A DNA stretch of 64,000 bases, taken from contig NC_134414.1 in NCBI RefSeq assembly GCF_030867145.1, forward strand, positions 128,104,465 through 128,168,464. The letters run 5' to 3'. The translations under genes were made by a program, and so were the position numbers. The notes below the pieces were generated by a model, which was not told where the DNA came from, did not search any database, and saw nothing but the letters and a program-made list of their open reading frames with translations. Shown here piece by piece: positions 12,621 through 24,900 of this stretch; positions within the stretch are counted from its first letter, which is position 1, and each line of letters begins with the position of its first letter. The DNA comes from Opisthocomus hoazin (taxonomy: Eukaryota > Chordata > Aves > Opisthocomiformes > Opisthocomidae).

Positions 12621-15600
12621 TCCACCAGTCTGGAATGAAACAGTGCTGCTCATTTGTGGGTTTGGCATTTTCGCAGTTAGATGCCACAGTGTACGCCTCA
12701 CGGTTACTGTTGCTAAATGTACAAACGAGTGACAAGCTAGCTGACAGCAGTTTGTGCATACAGACAATTGTGCAATGAAGGTTATATTTTTTTATTTTCT
12801 GTTTTGTTTTACTTTTTAGAAAGCAAGATAAGATCTCTGGGTTTTCCTGAGCCACAGTAAGACGGAACTGCAGGAAAGGCTTCTTATGAGCTCTGATCAC
12901 TCAATGAGAGAGATGTCGTCTAATCTAAGGGACTGCTTCTTTCTTGTGAAATTGGTTACTGAGATACCATGTAACTACAGTTAATTAAACCTCTGCCATG
13001 ACAAAATGAACTGTAGCCTAGTCGCTCTTAAAGGTGAAAGGATTATTTGTATATCCCACCTGGGGATTACACCTGGGATGCCATGACTGCACCTGCCAGT
13101 GTTAGCCTGTGTCAGGAAGCAGGCAGGACTCTTGTAAGCAGCCAGGAGCATGCATACTGAGTGCAGGAAGCCAGAGCCATGTTGAGTTTTGATAAACCAC
13201 ATGTGATCTGGATGCGGCTTTCAGCAGACTGAGGTTCACGCTTGTAATCCTAGAGTGCAAAGGAGCTGACATCAAATGCAACCATGCTTGCTGTACAGCG
13301 AGACTAAAAAGTACATTTAAGGAACAAAATGCCAGGCAGCACTAAGACAGCAATCAGCTAATAGAAAAGACGTTATCACAACAATTTCAAGTGGTACTAG
13401 AGAGCAGAGATCCAATTTCGAAAAGCTGGACTTGCACAAGCACGTTCTGATCCTCTTTTATGCTGTGATGTGCTATGCGAATGGCTTGGGTGTTTTGTTT
13501 TTTTCCAAATGAATAAATCTAAAATCTGTATTAAGAAAGTAAACAAGCAAAGGCAAGCCTTGTTTCTTCCACGAACACCCGCAAAAGAGACAAAAAAAGA
13601 CTGCTGTGTGATGAAGCACAAAACATAAAATACATCAGAAGCACATGAATAACATCAAGGATGCTGAAGCAGCTGCTGAAGGAGGTGCAGCAAAAGACGT
13701 GACTCAATGACACTCATCAAAATAAATAGTCTACAAATTTGTACTAGTACAGTACCTCTTACAGATAGCAAGGAGACACATGGACAGAAAAAGAACAAAG
13801 AACAATAGCTAGACTCTCTGGGCATGGTGAATAGGCTGAACTCCATGAGAAACTGTTGCCTTTCATTAACTACTTGCACTCAGCTAACACTATCAGATCA
13901 TAAGCAAAGAAAGGAAAAATGGAATTCAAGTGAAAACCAGGGAAAGCCCCAGGGAAAGTTCCAAGTCAAAATGCTGGAAGCTTGTAATGAGTCCTTTGAT
14001 TTTAGACGTTTTACACCGCTCAAGCAAAGCCTGGGCCTATGAAGAGTGTCCTGACAAAATAGAATAAAATGCAGGTTTTTCCCTTAGGAAAAAAATTAAG
14101 AAGTTGAATTAATTTATAGCAAATGTTCAGTTGTAACAAATCTCAGTAACTGGAGTTATCGGAAAAAAAAGGAAAACATTCAGGGTCCTTGTTCAGCAGC
14201 ATGGAAGTGCTTAATTAGACGGCTGGAACAAACATTACTAATTCTCCACTGCCAGCTAAGAGGGATTACTGTACCGCTCTCTAAATGATCACAACTGACA
14301 CACAAGGGCTGCTCTCTTTGTAAACTCTCACAGCCTCATTTTGCATGTAGAAGGCTAACTTAACTTTTCCAGGACAGTCAAAGTGCAAAAAGGTATGATT
14401 TATAATATCAGGTAGATATCACAGAAGCTTCCCAAAGAAGTTTTCAGCTGTTTCCTCATCTCTGTGCCTGGGCTGTTTAAGGGGTCAGGTGCTCTGGGAG
14501 CAGAGTGCCAAGGTACCTCAGCCCTGGGATATCTGCCAAAAAATACGCATCGGGAATGTAAGAACAAAGCAGCTTCTCACCGCTTCCCCGGGCTGTTGCA
14601 TAGCGGTCCTCAGCACACAGGCAAAGGAACAGTGTTGTGCTTCATTGAAGATGGCAGCAGACCAGCTGGTACAGCTGATACAATCTGAAGAAGCTCTGCT
14701 TACCAGCGTGCTTACCAGAAGTTGTCAGCTACCAAGAAGGACCATAGTTAAACCAGCTGGTCTAGAACAAATGCTGAGGATCCCTAAAAAAAGGTGACTG
14801 TTGCCAGTGCAAGCCCAAAAACATAGCATAACTTTTCTGTGATGCAAGTTCCCATTAAACTCCTCCACAGATTTTCTAATTATTGCTTCATTTATTTCCC
14901 CAGGAAAGTTACAGCGTAGCCACAACTAAGGTCTCTGTTTATGCTGGAGTTTTTGTTCTATCATCTACTTAATTGAAGATTACTTACACCAGCTTTCCTT
15001 TATTTAACCGGAGAATGTTCTTCAATAATTCCTTAATAACAAGTTCAAGCAAACTTTATTTAACGAAATGGAAGCAAATCACAGTGGAAATCTGGATATC
15101 TGCAAAATTGAATTTCCACCAGGAAAAGGTTAGAAGTCGATATATTTTACTGTGAAGCAGTGCAATGTTTAGAACATTATTGTGTCTCAGAGCAAAATTC
15201 TGAAATATTCAAATCACAAATCTTGAAAAAAATAATCTTTTGAAATCTTTGAACTGAAGTAAAATTTTTTATCTTGATTTTTTTTCAGTCAGAATCATCG
15301 AAGTGAAACAAAATCCGAAGCCTTTTAAATAAGTGGGTTTGGATCAAAATCGTGACCCCTTTAAACAGGTGGGTTTGGATCAAAATCTAAACTTCATGGC
15401 ACAGATATATTAGAAATATTTTCCCCCAATTCTTTCTCAATGCAACTTCCATCTTTCATAATAACCTTTTAATTTTTCCGCTGAGTTGAAAGTCTGGTTT
15501 GTGAATTGTCTTTGACTGTTACTTCTGTACCCTAGATAAAATATACTTCCTAATATACTTCCTATCTTGGCAGAGAACAAGCTTGGTTTTTATTTTCTGT

Positions 15601-18600
15601 AATGTAGCAACAAGCCAAAAGTGAATTTGTGTTCTAGAATGGGGGATGTTAAACTTCAGACATATTGCTGACATTAAGTCTGTAAGTAAATGGCATTTAA
15701 GAACAAGCAGCAGGTAAACCTAGCTGGCAAGTCTTTTGCCGTAGCTTTCTCATATGATATAGCTCATTAAAACCAACGAATCTTCACATTTCCAAGGAGC
15801 ATAGTGTAAGCTGATAAATGGGAGGCAGAATAATTGAAGCACCGTTTTCTACTGCAATGTGCACCATCAGTTTCTTTAGTCTTGTCTTTGAATGAAGAGG
15901 TGGGGAAAGGGAGCTGGGGCCAAAAAACTGCAACTGCTGCTCCATTAATGAAAAGTGCTTTCACTTTTGTTGTTCTCTGGACATGGACAGTAAAAAGGTG
16001 GTACTAATTTTGAAAAATATTGACTAGATTACTTCAGATTAGCTTCTCATTTAATTCAAATTTCTAGCTAGACATAGGTCAGAACACAGTCTCTTCGACA
16101 CTGAGGCAAGAAGGAGGTATAAACTGATTTTCTCCTGTAATTCTATGCCTGCCTTGGTCCATCTGTTTCCGTAAGTCCTGTGGCAGCTGAATTGCACATA
16201 ATGCCTAGTTGTTGGAGATGATTTTTGATCTTTGAAACTCAAGCAGTTGTACTCAGTAATTCCACTGTGATGCTGCTTGTATAGCAGCAGATTTACACAA
16301 CAACAACAAAATACACTTACACATCTAAAACATTCCTCCCTAGGGCCAGAGCTCAAGCCAGCCAGAAGTGCACACTGCACCAGCATCAAATGGAGCCAGA
16401 TCATTTTCATATGGCAGCACGGGAGACCAAATGGTCACCCATGCCTCTCCCAGCTTGCACTGGCACCCAGTGTCTGTAACACACGTTTGCATCAGGGAAA
16501 GTTCAAGCCCACTTCTGAGGACAGGGCACTGACTGGGTTTTCTCAGTATGGAGACATCTGCTGAAGCTCCTTGTAGCTATGCAAATTTTCATAGTAGGAG
16601 TCCAACAAAGGTGATAATCTTGGAGAAAGATTAGGAATACTAGAAGAATTAAATGTAGTACTTGAAAACCAAATGTTCTGGGCTGTTCCATCACTGTTGG
16701 GACTCCATGTGTGTGTGTACGCACGCAGACCAAAGCGAGTGAAACTTAGCTTTCTGCGTAAAAGGAGTGAGAACACAAACCCCAGTGGGGTGATTTTCTC
16801 CTGCTTCTAGAATGTGTGTGTGCATTGCATATGCAGACATCTTCACGTCATCTGATAGTCAGCTAAGGTCAAGGGGCTTACTTTTTAAATGTGTTGTTGC
16901 TGCATGTGTGGTTTAAGGCTTTTTAAGTTTCCTCTCTTAATCTATTCAGGAATTTACTAATTATACCTTACAGTTATCCTGTCTCGTTTTCCCACTGGAA
17001 TCTGAAACACAAAATTATGAAGTGGCAGTATTTATTTACAGTGTTTGTGTGGATTATCCTTACACCGTAACGGTCTCTCGTCCCTTTTGGGTATTGTAAA
17101 CAAATTAGCTACATGGAGAGATTTGTCTAGGACTTAATGGAATTCAGTTGTGACCATTATTTCTCCCAGTCCTCTTACCATCTTGGCTGATGAGTGTGCT
17201 AAGAAATCGCTATTGCCAAGTCTGAACACAGTCTGCCTCCGTTCTTTGGATGACAGAAACTGAACCAATTGACTGCCTCAGGCATAGCACTGTGGGCCTG
17301 TCTTAGGCTTCTCCTTGGTTTCATAGCAGTGAAATCACCTTTGTGCGAATTTGACTTGAAGTTAGGACAGACAAACAACTTTGCAGCCCAGGGGTGGGTG
17401 GCAGAACAACTTAGGACTCTTTGGTATGTGAGCACAAAACATGTAGTCATTTTTACTTGATAACTTTATTCCTACTTCTGTGTTTTCATTATAACATTGT
17501 CTATATCTCCTGTTAAAACATAGTGTGCTCACCACTATTCAAAACTGTTTATTATAAATGACAGAAGATTATATAATGCACTGGTCTTCTCAGCGGGTTG
17601 GAACAGATTAAGCTTCTTTGCGGAAAACTGTGTTCTTCTCTCATCCTAATACTGTAACTTTCTTAGGGCTGATATCCAACTGCAGCCCAAACATACAGAA
17701 TAATTATCCCAGACGCTAAGCCCAACCTTTCATCTTGACAGCTATCATGCTGCTTTCCATTAAGGAAATAATGTTAGAGCCTTTTATCAGTATAAATCAG
17801 GAGGTGACTAAATACCAGTCTCTGATAATATAGAAGATCCCTGTGATCTTGAACATGTTTTCGGTTTCCACATCACCCTCCACCTACGCTTGTGTTTCTG
17901 CAAGTAGCAATTCTGAATAGTAATGTAGATTGGAAAGTCGATTTATATTTTAACACTTATAAAGGATGTTCACTTCCACTCTGGAAACAGAAAAAGTATT
18001 ATCTTTACTGATTTAAGACATTGGATAACAGATCTCTCCATGCCTTTTAGCAAGATGACGGCTAGCAGTGAATTCACTAACGTTGATTGATCACACAGAT
18101 ACCCAGCAATTGTGAACAGCCAATTAACCCTTCAGTTAAGTGTTTCTAATCAGACATAACAACCTGGCTATAGATACTACATCCTGAGAGTACGGGGACT
18201 GAATGGTAGCTAAGTGAGTCCCTAATCAGCTAATTCTCTTTACTTAGGAAAGAACATGTAAGTGTAACAGTATCCAGCTGGCTGTATTTGCAGTACTAAC
18301 TGTGAACAAACTGAAGAGGATATCTTGTGAAGCACAAGCTTGTGTTGTGACCCAAGAATTAATTAAGCACTATAAATACAGCTATTATTACATGTCTGAT
18401 ATATAAAGAACTAGAAGCTAGTCACTTGGCAGCTGTGAATTCTTACCCAATTGGCAATGCAAACACTTTTTTAATAGGGTTGTTCGCTTTAGATTAGTCA
18501 CTACATAGAGTCACAGTGCCATCTACAGATTTTGAACAGCTTTCGAATCTGATTTTAAAGGAACAGAGAAGTCTTTGCTGTCATACTTATGTTTAATACA

Positions 18601-21136
18601 TTACTCCTCGAGAACACTGCTTTTCATTGAAACAATGGCTTGCTTTGTGGTTATTATGATTCAGTTTTGAACATGGGCCTATCACTTGCCTTTGTGGGTT
18701 TTTTTGAAAGCTGTTCTTAGATATGAAAATGCAAAGAACGCTGCAGACTGGTGGAAGCAGGCTTAAAGAAAAGCAACCTGACAATCAAACCCAACCCCTG
18801 AGGTATTCACAGCCTGAACTGCAGCTGTGGTGTTATACACCAGAAGGCACTATGCACTCGCAGGATAATCTTTGTGAACTTACAAGCTAATGCAGGTGGC
18901 ATATGCTTTCCCTTGTCGTGTTTATCGGGGTGGGGGGTAAGGCTCAGCTAGGAAGTACTTTGCATTTCCAGCTTTCCTGGCAAGGGTTGTGTGGGGAAGC
19001 CTGTCTGCTCAGTGCTGGCTAACGCACTGTTTTCTAGCACGTGTCTTCACAGCTATCACAAGGAAGGGAATGCCGAAGGCATAGCAGAACGAATGTCTGG
19101 GGACCGTAACTTCTGCTCTGCTCCGTCACCTGCGGGGAGCAAACGCTTGGCCAAAGCCACTCGCCCGAAGGACCAAGGTAAATAATCTAGGATGAGCAAT
19201 GGAGAGAAGTAACACATTTTAATCTTTTTAATTAAACCAAAGATATTTACTTAATGTCCTGTAATGACAAGGAGCCAGTCTGAATTTTCCTGAGACCTGA
19301 AGCATGAGTTAAGAATTCCCCTGTAAACAATCACCTGCAGCTGTGATGGAAACATTGGGATTCAGGTAGACCCAGGGTGAAGACGCACCATCAGAAGCTG
19401 GGCGACGTGGCCCTGTAGAGCTTCCACAGCCATAATTTGTGTAATTCAGTTGGGTTACATCTCTTGTCTTGTGGAGAAGACAAACATATGTCATCTCCAA
19501 AAGGGCAGTCAGGACCCACAGAGGTGCTGTCATTTGTGCTTACATTTCATATTCTTGGTGCTTTGAAGAAGAAGGGAGACAAATGTTTGGAGGCCTGGGA
19601 GGCTTGATAGATTATTTAGGGAAGCCCAGCAATTCCACTGTACCGGCAATCCCACATTCAGCCCTTCTCAGTGTCTGTAAAGCTCCTTCAAAGCTGAGAT
19701 GCCGGCTACCTCCAAGCCTCCCAATTTGTTACTACTTTACACTAGATGTTTGAATACATGCATCTTCTTTGCATAACATGTAAACTCAAACTCTTATTTT
19801 TTTCTCCTTTTAAACAAAGTGTTAATGGAGATTCAATAACTGAATGATAACAATAAAATACTGTGTGGGTTGCAGAAAAATCACTGGCAGGCAACACTGG
19901 GCCTATCTGGACCCTCATGTCTCCCAAAAGTATGCCTCTATAGCTTCTTGAAGAATTTGCTGTTCCCCTGGCAGAGGGAGTCCTTGCTTTTTGTTGCTCT
20001 GGGGATGCACACGTAAGGGTGTTTAGCTATCACATCCTGATCTCACTGTGTTGTTTTTGTCTCATGAAAAGGCTTTTTCTCTGCTGGAAATGAAGGTGGA
20101 ACAGTGCAAGGAGCTTGATGACTGCCACAGCTAAGCCAGGATTACCCTTCTGCAAGAAGAGCTATTGTACACACCCACATCCAGGGTCTGCCAGATGATC
20201 ACTACGCAAAGTAAGTCTCAACCCTTCCTGAAACAGCTGATAGCGTGTCTGTTTTTGGGGCATCTAGGATTTTGGAGCCAAAGGAAGTCCTTGATAAGGG
20301 GCACACCAGTGGTTTTTGCTCATGCTGTTGCTGTGCCCTGCTCCTCCTGCACCATCACAGTGATGTCTCTGAAGAAACTAGGGTAGCCCCATGCTGAGGT
20401 GGGTGTGCAAAATTCTGCCTTGCCACCTTCTGTTACTGTTCTTTAATGCATAAGAAATTTTTTTTTCACCTTATACAGGACTGGAATGGGTCCATGAAAA
20501 TAGGACATATTAAAATTTGGGGGCTGGCTGGCCTCAGTGTCCTACTGTAGTCCTCAATCTAGGGAGTAAAGTCAAAGCAAAAGGGATGCAGTGTATTTGG
20601 GGTTATCAGTCACCACTGGACATATGGTCCACCCACCAGCCTGATTCTTTCCTGTGCTGATGGAAAAGCACCTTCCTCATTTGACTCAACTGAGTGAAAT
20701 GTAAAAAGGGGAAAGAAAGTGGCAGCAAGTCACAATCAAAAATTTTTAGGCAAGGGAGCCCTGAGGAAGTCTCTTGAGCTCAGTCTAGATTACAGACCTT
20801 GTTCCCTCACATCCCTTCATAGGACTAGGCTTAGAATGGCAGAAAAAACCCTTCTGCATTTCTTTAGTTAGATATATGGATGTATGTGTATTGCTTAGTT
20901 ATGATACACTAATGCAAGCAGGAGATCTCTGTTTTGTTGTGTTATATCAATTACCTTGTTGGTTCGTTCTTAGTTTCTATACATAATTTAGTTATAGTTT
21001 AAGAGAAAGAACTGGAAAAATTCTGTAACATTACCCAGAAATCAGTTTTCTTTCCCACTATGAAAGGAATTTCTCCTGTGTTTTGGGGTTCTAAAGTTTC
21101 ACAGTTGAGTACCTTTCTAAAGCCAAAGTCTACAAC
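12621..21136. other. Intergenic AT-rich DNA, no gene recognised
   Basis: No frame gives a recognisable protein and no complete mobile element was seen. A near-repeat of about 30 bp sharing GTGGGTTTGGATCAAAATC occurs twice around 15330-15387. Confidence 0.55.
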
Positions 21137-21918
21137 CGAAGTGTCACGGTTTAGAGCAGGGTGTCAATAAACTGAGTGGCAGACGCTCTCTGTTAACCCC
21201 CACCCTCCCACCAGAGGAAGGGAAAAGGAGGAAAAGGGAGAGCGACTTACAAATTGAATATAAAAAGTTATACTCATAGCACTAATAATACTAATAATAT
21301 TAATAATAAGAGAAATAATGCAAAATATACAAAACCGACACTGAGTTTCCCAGAGCTGGGTGCTGGGTGCTGGCGTCCCTCCAGCAGCTGCCGGGCAGCA
21401 CCAGGCAGTCCCGGACTGGCCCCAGCAGATGGGAACTGGACTCAGAGATGCATGGATTGGGATCTGTTTCAGGATCGCAGGCAGGACAACGAGCAGGGTC
21501 CTCTTCAGAAGGCGGCCATGGATGAAGAGAGCAAGACCCTCATGATCCCCCAGCTTTAAACTGAGTGTGACGTGCATGGCATGGAATACCTGGCTGGTCA
21601 GTGTGGGGTCACCTGTCCTGTCCAGCCCTCCCCGCAAGTGCGACCCCTTCCAACTCCTCACTTGTGGGACCTAAGAGATCTGTCAGTGACCTTGGCTCCT
21701 ACACTAATAGTGATAAACAGGGGCCTTTTTCTGCATTCCTTTCTTACCGTTAGCTCAGTGTAACTGTAAACATCAGGTGTTATCAGCTTTGGAGCAGACA
21801 CTGTCTATAAAATGTGCAGCCAGCTTCAGAGAAATGCAGTTACTTAGAAGAACTCAGCTGTAAGGAAGACTGACTAAAGGAGAATCAGTTGTATTTTAAC
21901 CAAAACCAGAACACAAAG
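21137..21918. repeat. 5-bp target site duplication flanking a solo LTR
   Basis: CGAAG at 21137-21141 precedes the LTR and CAAAG at 21914-21918 follows it. The single mismatch is G to A in a CpG context, as expected from methyl-CpG decay after insertion. A 5-bp duplication is compatible with ERVL-class integration. Confidence 0.6.
21142..21913 (+). mobile_element. Solo LTR of an avian endogenous retrovirus (ERVL-like)
   Basis: The element is 772 bp. It begins TGTCACGGTTTAG and ends CCAGAACA, so it has the TG...CA termini of a retroviral LTR, and it is bordered by a 5-bp direct duplication. The stretch around 21568-21620 (GACGTGCATGGCATGGAATACC and what follows) resembles the corresponding part of avian ERVL LTRs as I remember them. 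An internal (TAA)n-rich tract lies at about 21280-21315. No internal viral coding sequence is attached, so it is most simply a solo LTR left by LTR-LTR recombination. The family name is from memory and needs a repeat-library match. Confidence 0.65.
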
Positions 21919-24900
21919 TCTACCTGCTGTTTGCCCATTATTAAATGTAACAAGTGCATATTTATCTGTAACAAGCTGAGTGAGATGTTATTTTATGAAA
22001 GTTGTTGAGGAAACCTACAGAGCTTCTTTCAGTTTGATGGGGAAATTTGTTGAATCACTTCAATGTGACAAATCAGCACAACAGACCTTCCGTATTTTTC
22101 AGCAGTCAAAAAATAACTCCAAGCTAAACCAAAATGCCCAGCACGTAGTAAAGAGCAAGGGCTGTGGAGCAGAGGGGTCTAACTGGTCTCTCTCAGAGGG
22201 TGCACAAGAAAGCAGATCCACTTGATAGTTTGCTGATAGCTCTGTTAAAAATCACTTTTTATTTTGAGCCTAATAATCTTCAAATTTGTGAGGAAGTCTG
22301 TGGGAAAAACCTGTTTTTACTGTAAATCCAGATGTTCCACTTGTACTGTTTTACAGTCACATTCAGGAGTTTCTCCATGGGGACAGGGATAGGCCAGTGC
22401 CCACGGCTGGGACGAGGCAGGTCCTGCTGGGACGAGGGTTTCCTGCTGGGCCTGGACTGAAAGCAGCTCCTGGGTCCAGGTTGCGCTCCCCTGGGCACCC
22501 AGGGCCCCCCGCAGCCATGCCAGCCACCCCATGGGCTGCGCTCAGGGCCCTTGCAGCTTGTACCTGAAGAGTTTCTGCACTGCATTTTCTTTCTCTTGAT
22601 CCTACTTACAGTTACAGAGCATCTGGGGGTTTTTGCACATATTTTAAGTGGCATCTTATGACAAGTTTTTTCTTCACAGGTGAGAAATAAGGTCCTGTGA
22701 ATTCATATCCAAACAGATGTCTCCTCTAGATCACAGAAGGGAGGCAGTGAACTGTGAGTAGGACAGACTCAACAAAATGAAAGAGTGAGAGCTTGCTACA
22801 TTTATACTACCAGTATGTCATGTTGCAGAGCTGGGACAGTGGGAAAATTGCATAGTAAGGTTTATGTTGCTACTTTTTAATGGAGCATATCTGTATACGT
22901 AGATTAGGACAGTCTTTATGTGATCACATATTCTTATCCTTCTCTCCTTTACAGGAGTTAAGTGAGCTTTGTTGATAAACTCCTAGATTTCCAAAGAAAA
23001 ATTGAAGTGTTCATGCTGCTAGTTTTCATTCCTGCTTCCTTCTTCATGATTAATTTAACCAGCGTAGTGGAGTTATTTTCAGAGGCACCAAGTCAGAGAA
23101 TCATTTCACATGGCTTTCATGCTGTGAGATGGAGCATTTGGGTTTGAATATGAATTTGATAGTAGCAACAGTAGCAGTGGGAAGCTATATCTGCCAAAGG
23201 GAGTCAAAATGAAACAGAACTGAGAACTCCCATCAGTGAGAGTTACTCAGTTATAGCTGTGCTGCCGTAGTTCAAGTCCGTTCTTTCTCCCCTCTTAATC
23301 AAGTGACAAAGTATTTCTGCCTGGCTCAGCAGCTCTAATCCAAGCATGCTGTAAAAATGTAAAGCCCTTGATAAATGTTGGCATCTACTAATTTGTGTCA
23401 AAAAGAACAGAGGCTCGCTAACTAGCCTGGGGATCCAGAAGAGCTAATTTTGGCTGAAAAACTAAACTATACTCTCATTTCCTAAATCTTAATCTAATTC
23501 TTTGCAAAATAATGAGAACTAGTAGAAGACCAGCTAGGGGTTAGGGAGAATGTTTCTCACTGAGACAGGGAGTTGCCTTCACAGGTAAGTAGGAAACTGC
23601 CAACAAGATGCTCTTGCACTCTGAAATCCACAGAATGGGGGAATCCTTACATGGCCCCCACTCAGGTCACTAATAGGAACTGTCCCTGAAAAAGATAAAA
23701 GTTCCCCTTCTCAAATACAGCTGTGCTGGAGAAGATCAAAACTAGCCACGTGAATTTGATCAGAGAAGCTGAAACAGTGCAGGAAAACCATATTGCAGTG
23801 CAGTTCATGGGTTACATTTACATAGTTCTAACACTTCATACTGCTCAGATTATATGATCAATGTTTGCTCATATGTCGTGAAACAAAATACGGTTAAATG
23901 GTGTTTAGATACTTTAACCTTTATATTATTCTCTTCAGCCTTTTATTGGTTTTAAACAAAATGGGGTTTTGTCTCACCTTTTCTTTTTCCTAGTTCACCT
24001 CCTTCTCCTCCTCTGGTGGCTTGCCTCCACCTTTCCCTTCACTTGTGGCTTACCTCATCGACTGACCTGTTGCATGGTTGCAACTGCCTCTGAGGCACCT
24101 GTTTCTCTTCCCATGGTTTTAGTGTCCCCCACTTTAAGGACCCCTCCCAGGATCTCACTTCTGCTTTCTATTGCATCCTGCTCATTCTGCGCCCTTTTGT
24201 CTAGCTCTGTCCCTTCTATCCTGTAACTTGCTCTGGTGTGATTTGTACACGCCTCGAGGGATTCCCTTTGCCTCTTTCTGCCTTTTCTTTGAGGAATCCC
24301 AGCAGATTCTGAGATCTTTCTCCTGCTTGTTTTCGCTGCAGTCACAAATGCATCCACAGGTTGTTGACAACCTGCTTGACAGACCCTCACAGGTTAAACC
24401 CCTCTATCCAAGTTAACTGATGCATCCTCTGGAATCTCTGGCTACCAAGCCAGTCTTCCTTTCAACCGTTCCTCCAGTTATCTTCTCCACCACACAGCAC
24501 AACCAAATGGACACAAAGCCAAATGTCACCTTCAGTGAGGCATCTCCTGGCTCCCATATTCAGTCTTCATCTGAACTTTGCAGATTCTGTCTACTAACCC
24601 CAGGACAAGGCCTTTCCTACTCATCTTCACAGATAAGGTTCGTATCCTAGCTGTTGTAATACAGTTTTTATCCTCCTTTGTACAAAAACTGTATTCACTA
24701 TTGTACAAAAAGGTGTATTTCTTACACTTTCTTTTTCTACATATCTGCTAATGACCGTTGTTGGAGGTGAGACATAAAAATGACTTTTGGTTCAAACCAG
24801 GTGGGCTATCTTAATGCTTTCTTTGCTTTTGATATGCTCCAGAAATTCTGCTTTAAACAGTTCTCCTAGCCTATCCTTTTGACCCAATTATTTTTATATC

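Noticed and set aside
11758-12732. Overlapping 192- and 225-codon frames in the GC-richer patch
   Set aside because: The frames are on opposite strands over partly the same bases, with no recognisable domain and no supporting splice structure.
24055-24390. Minus-strand 111-codon frame rich in Lys, Arg and Glu
   Set aside because: It is the complement of a pyrimidine-rich tract, which alone explains the composition. No family was recognised.
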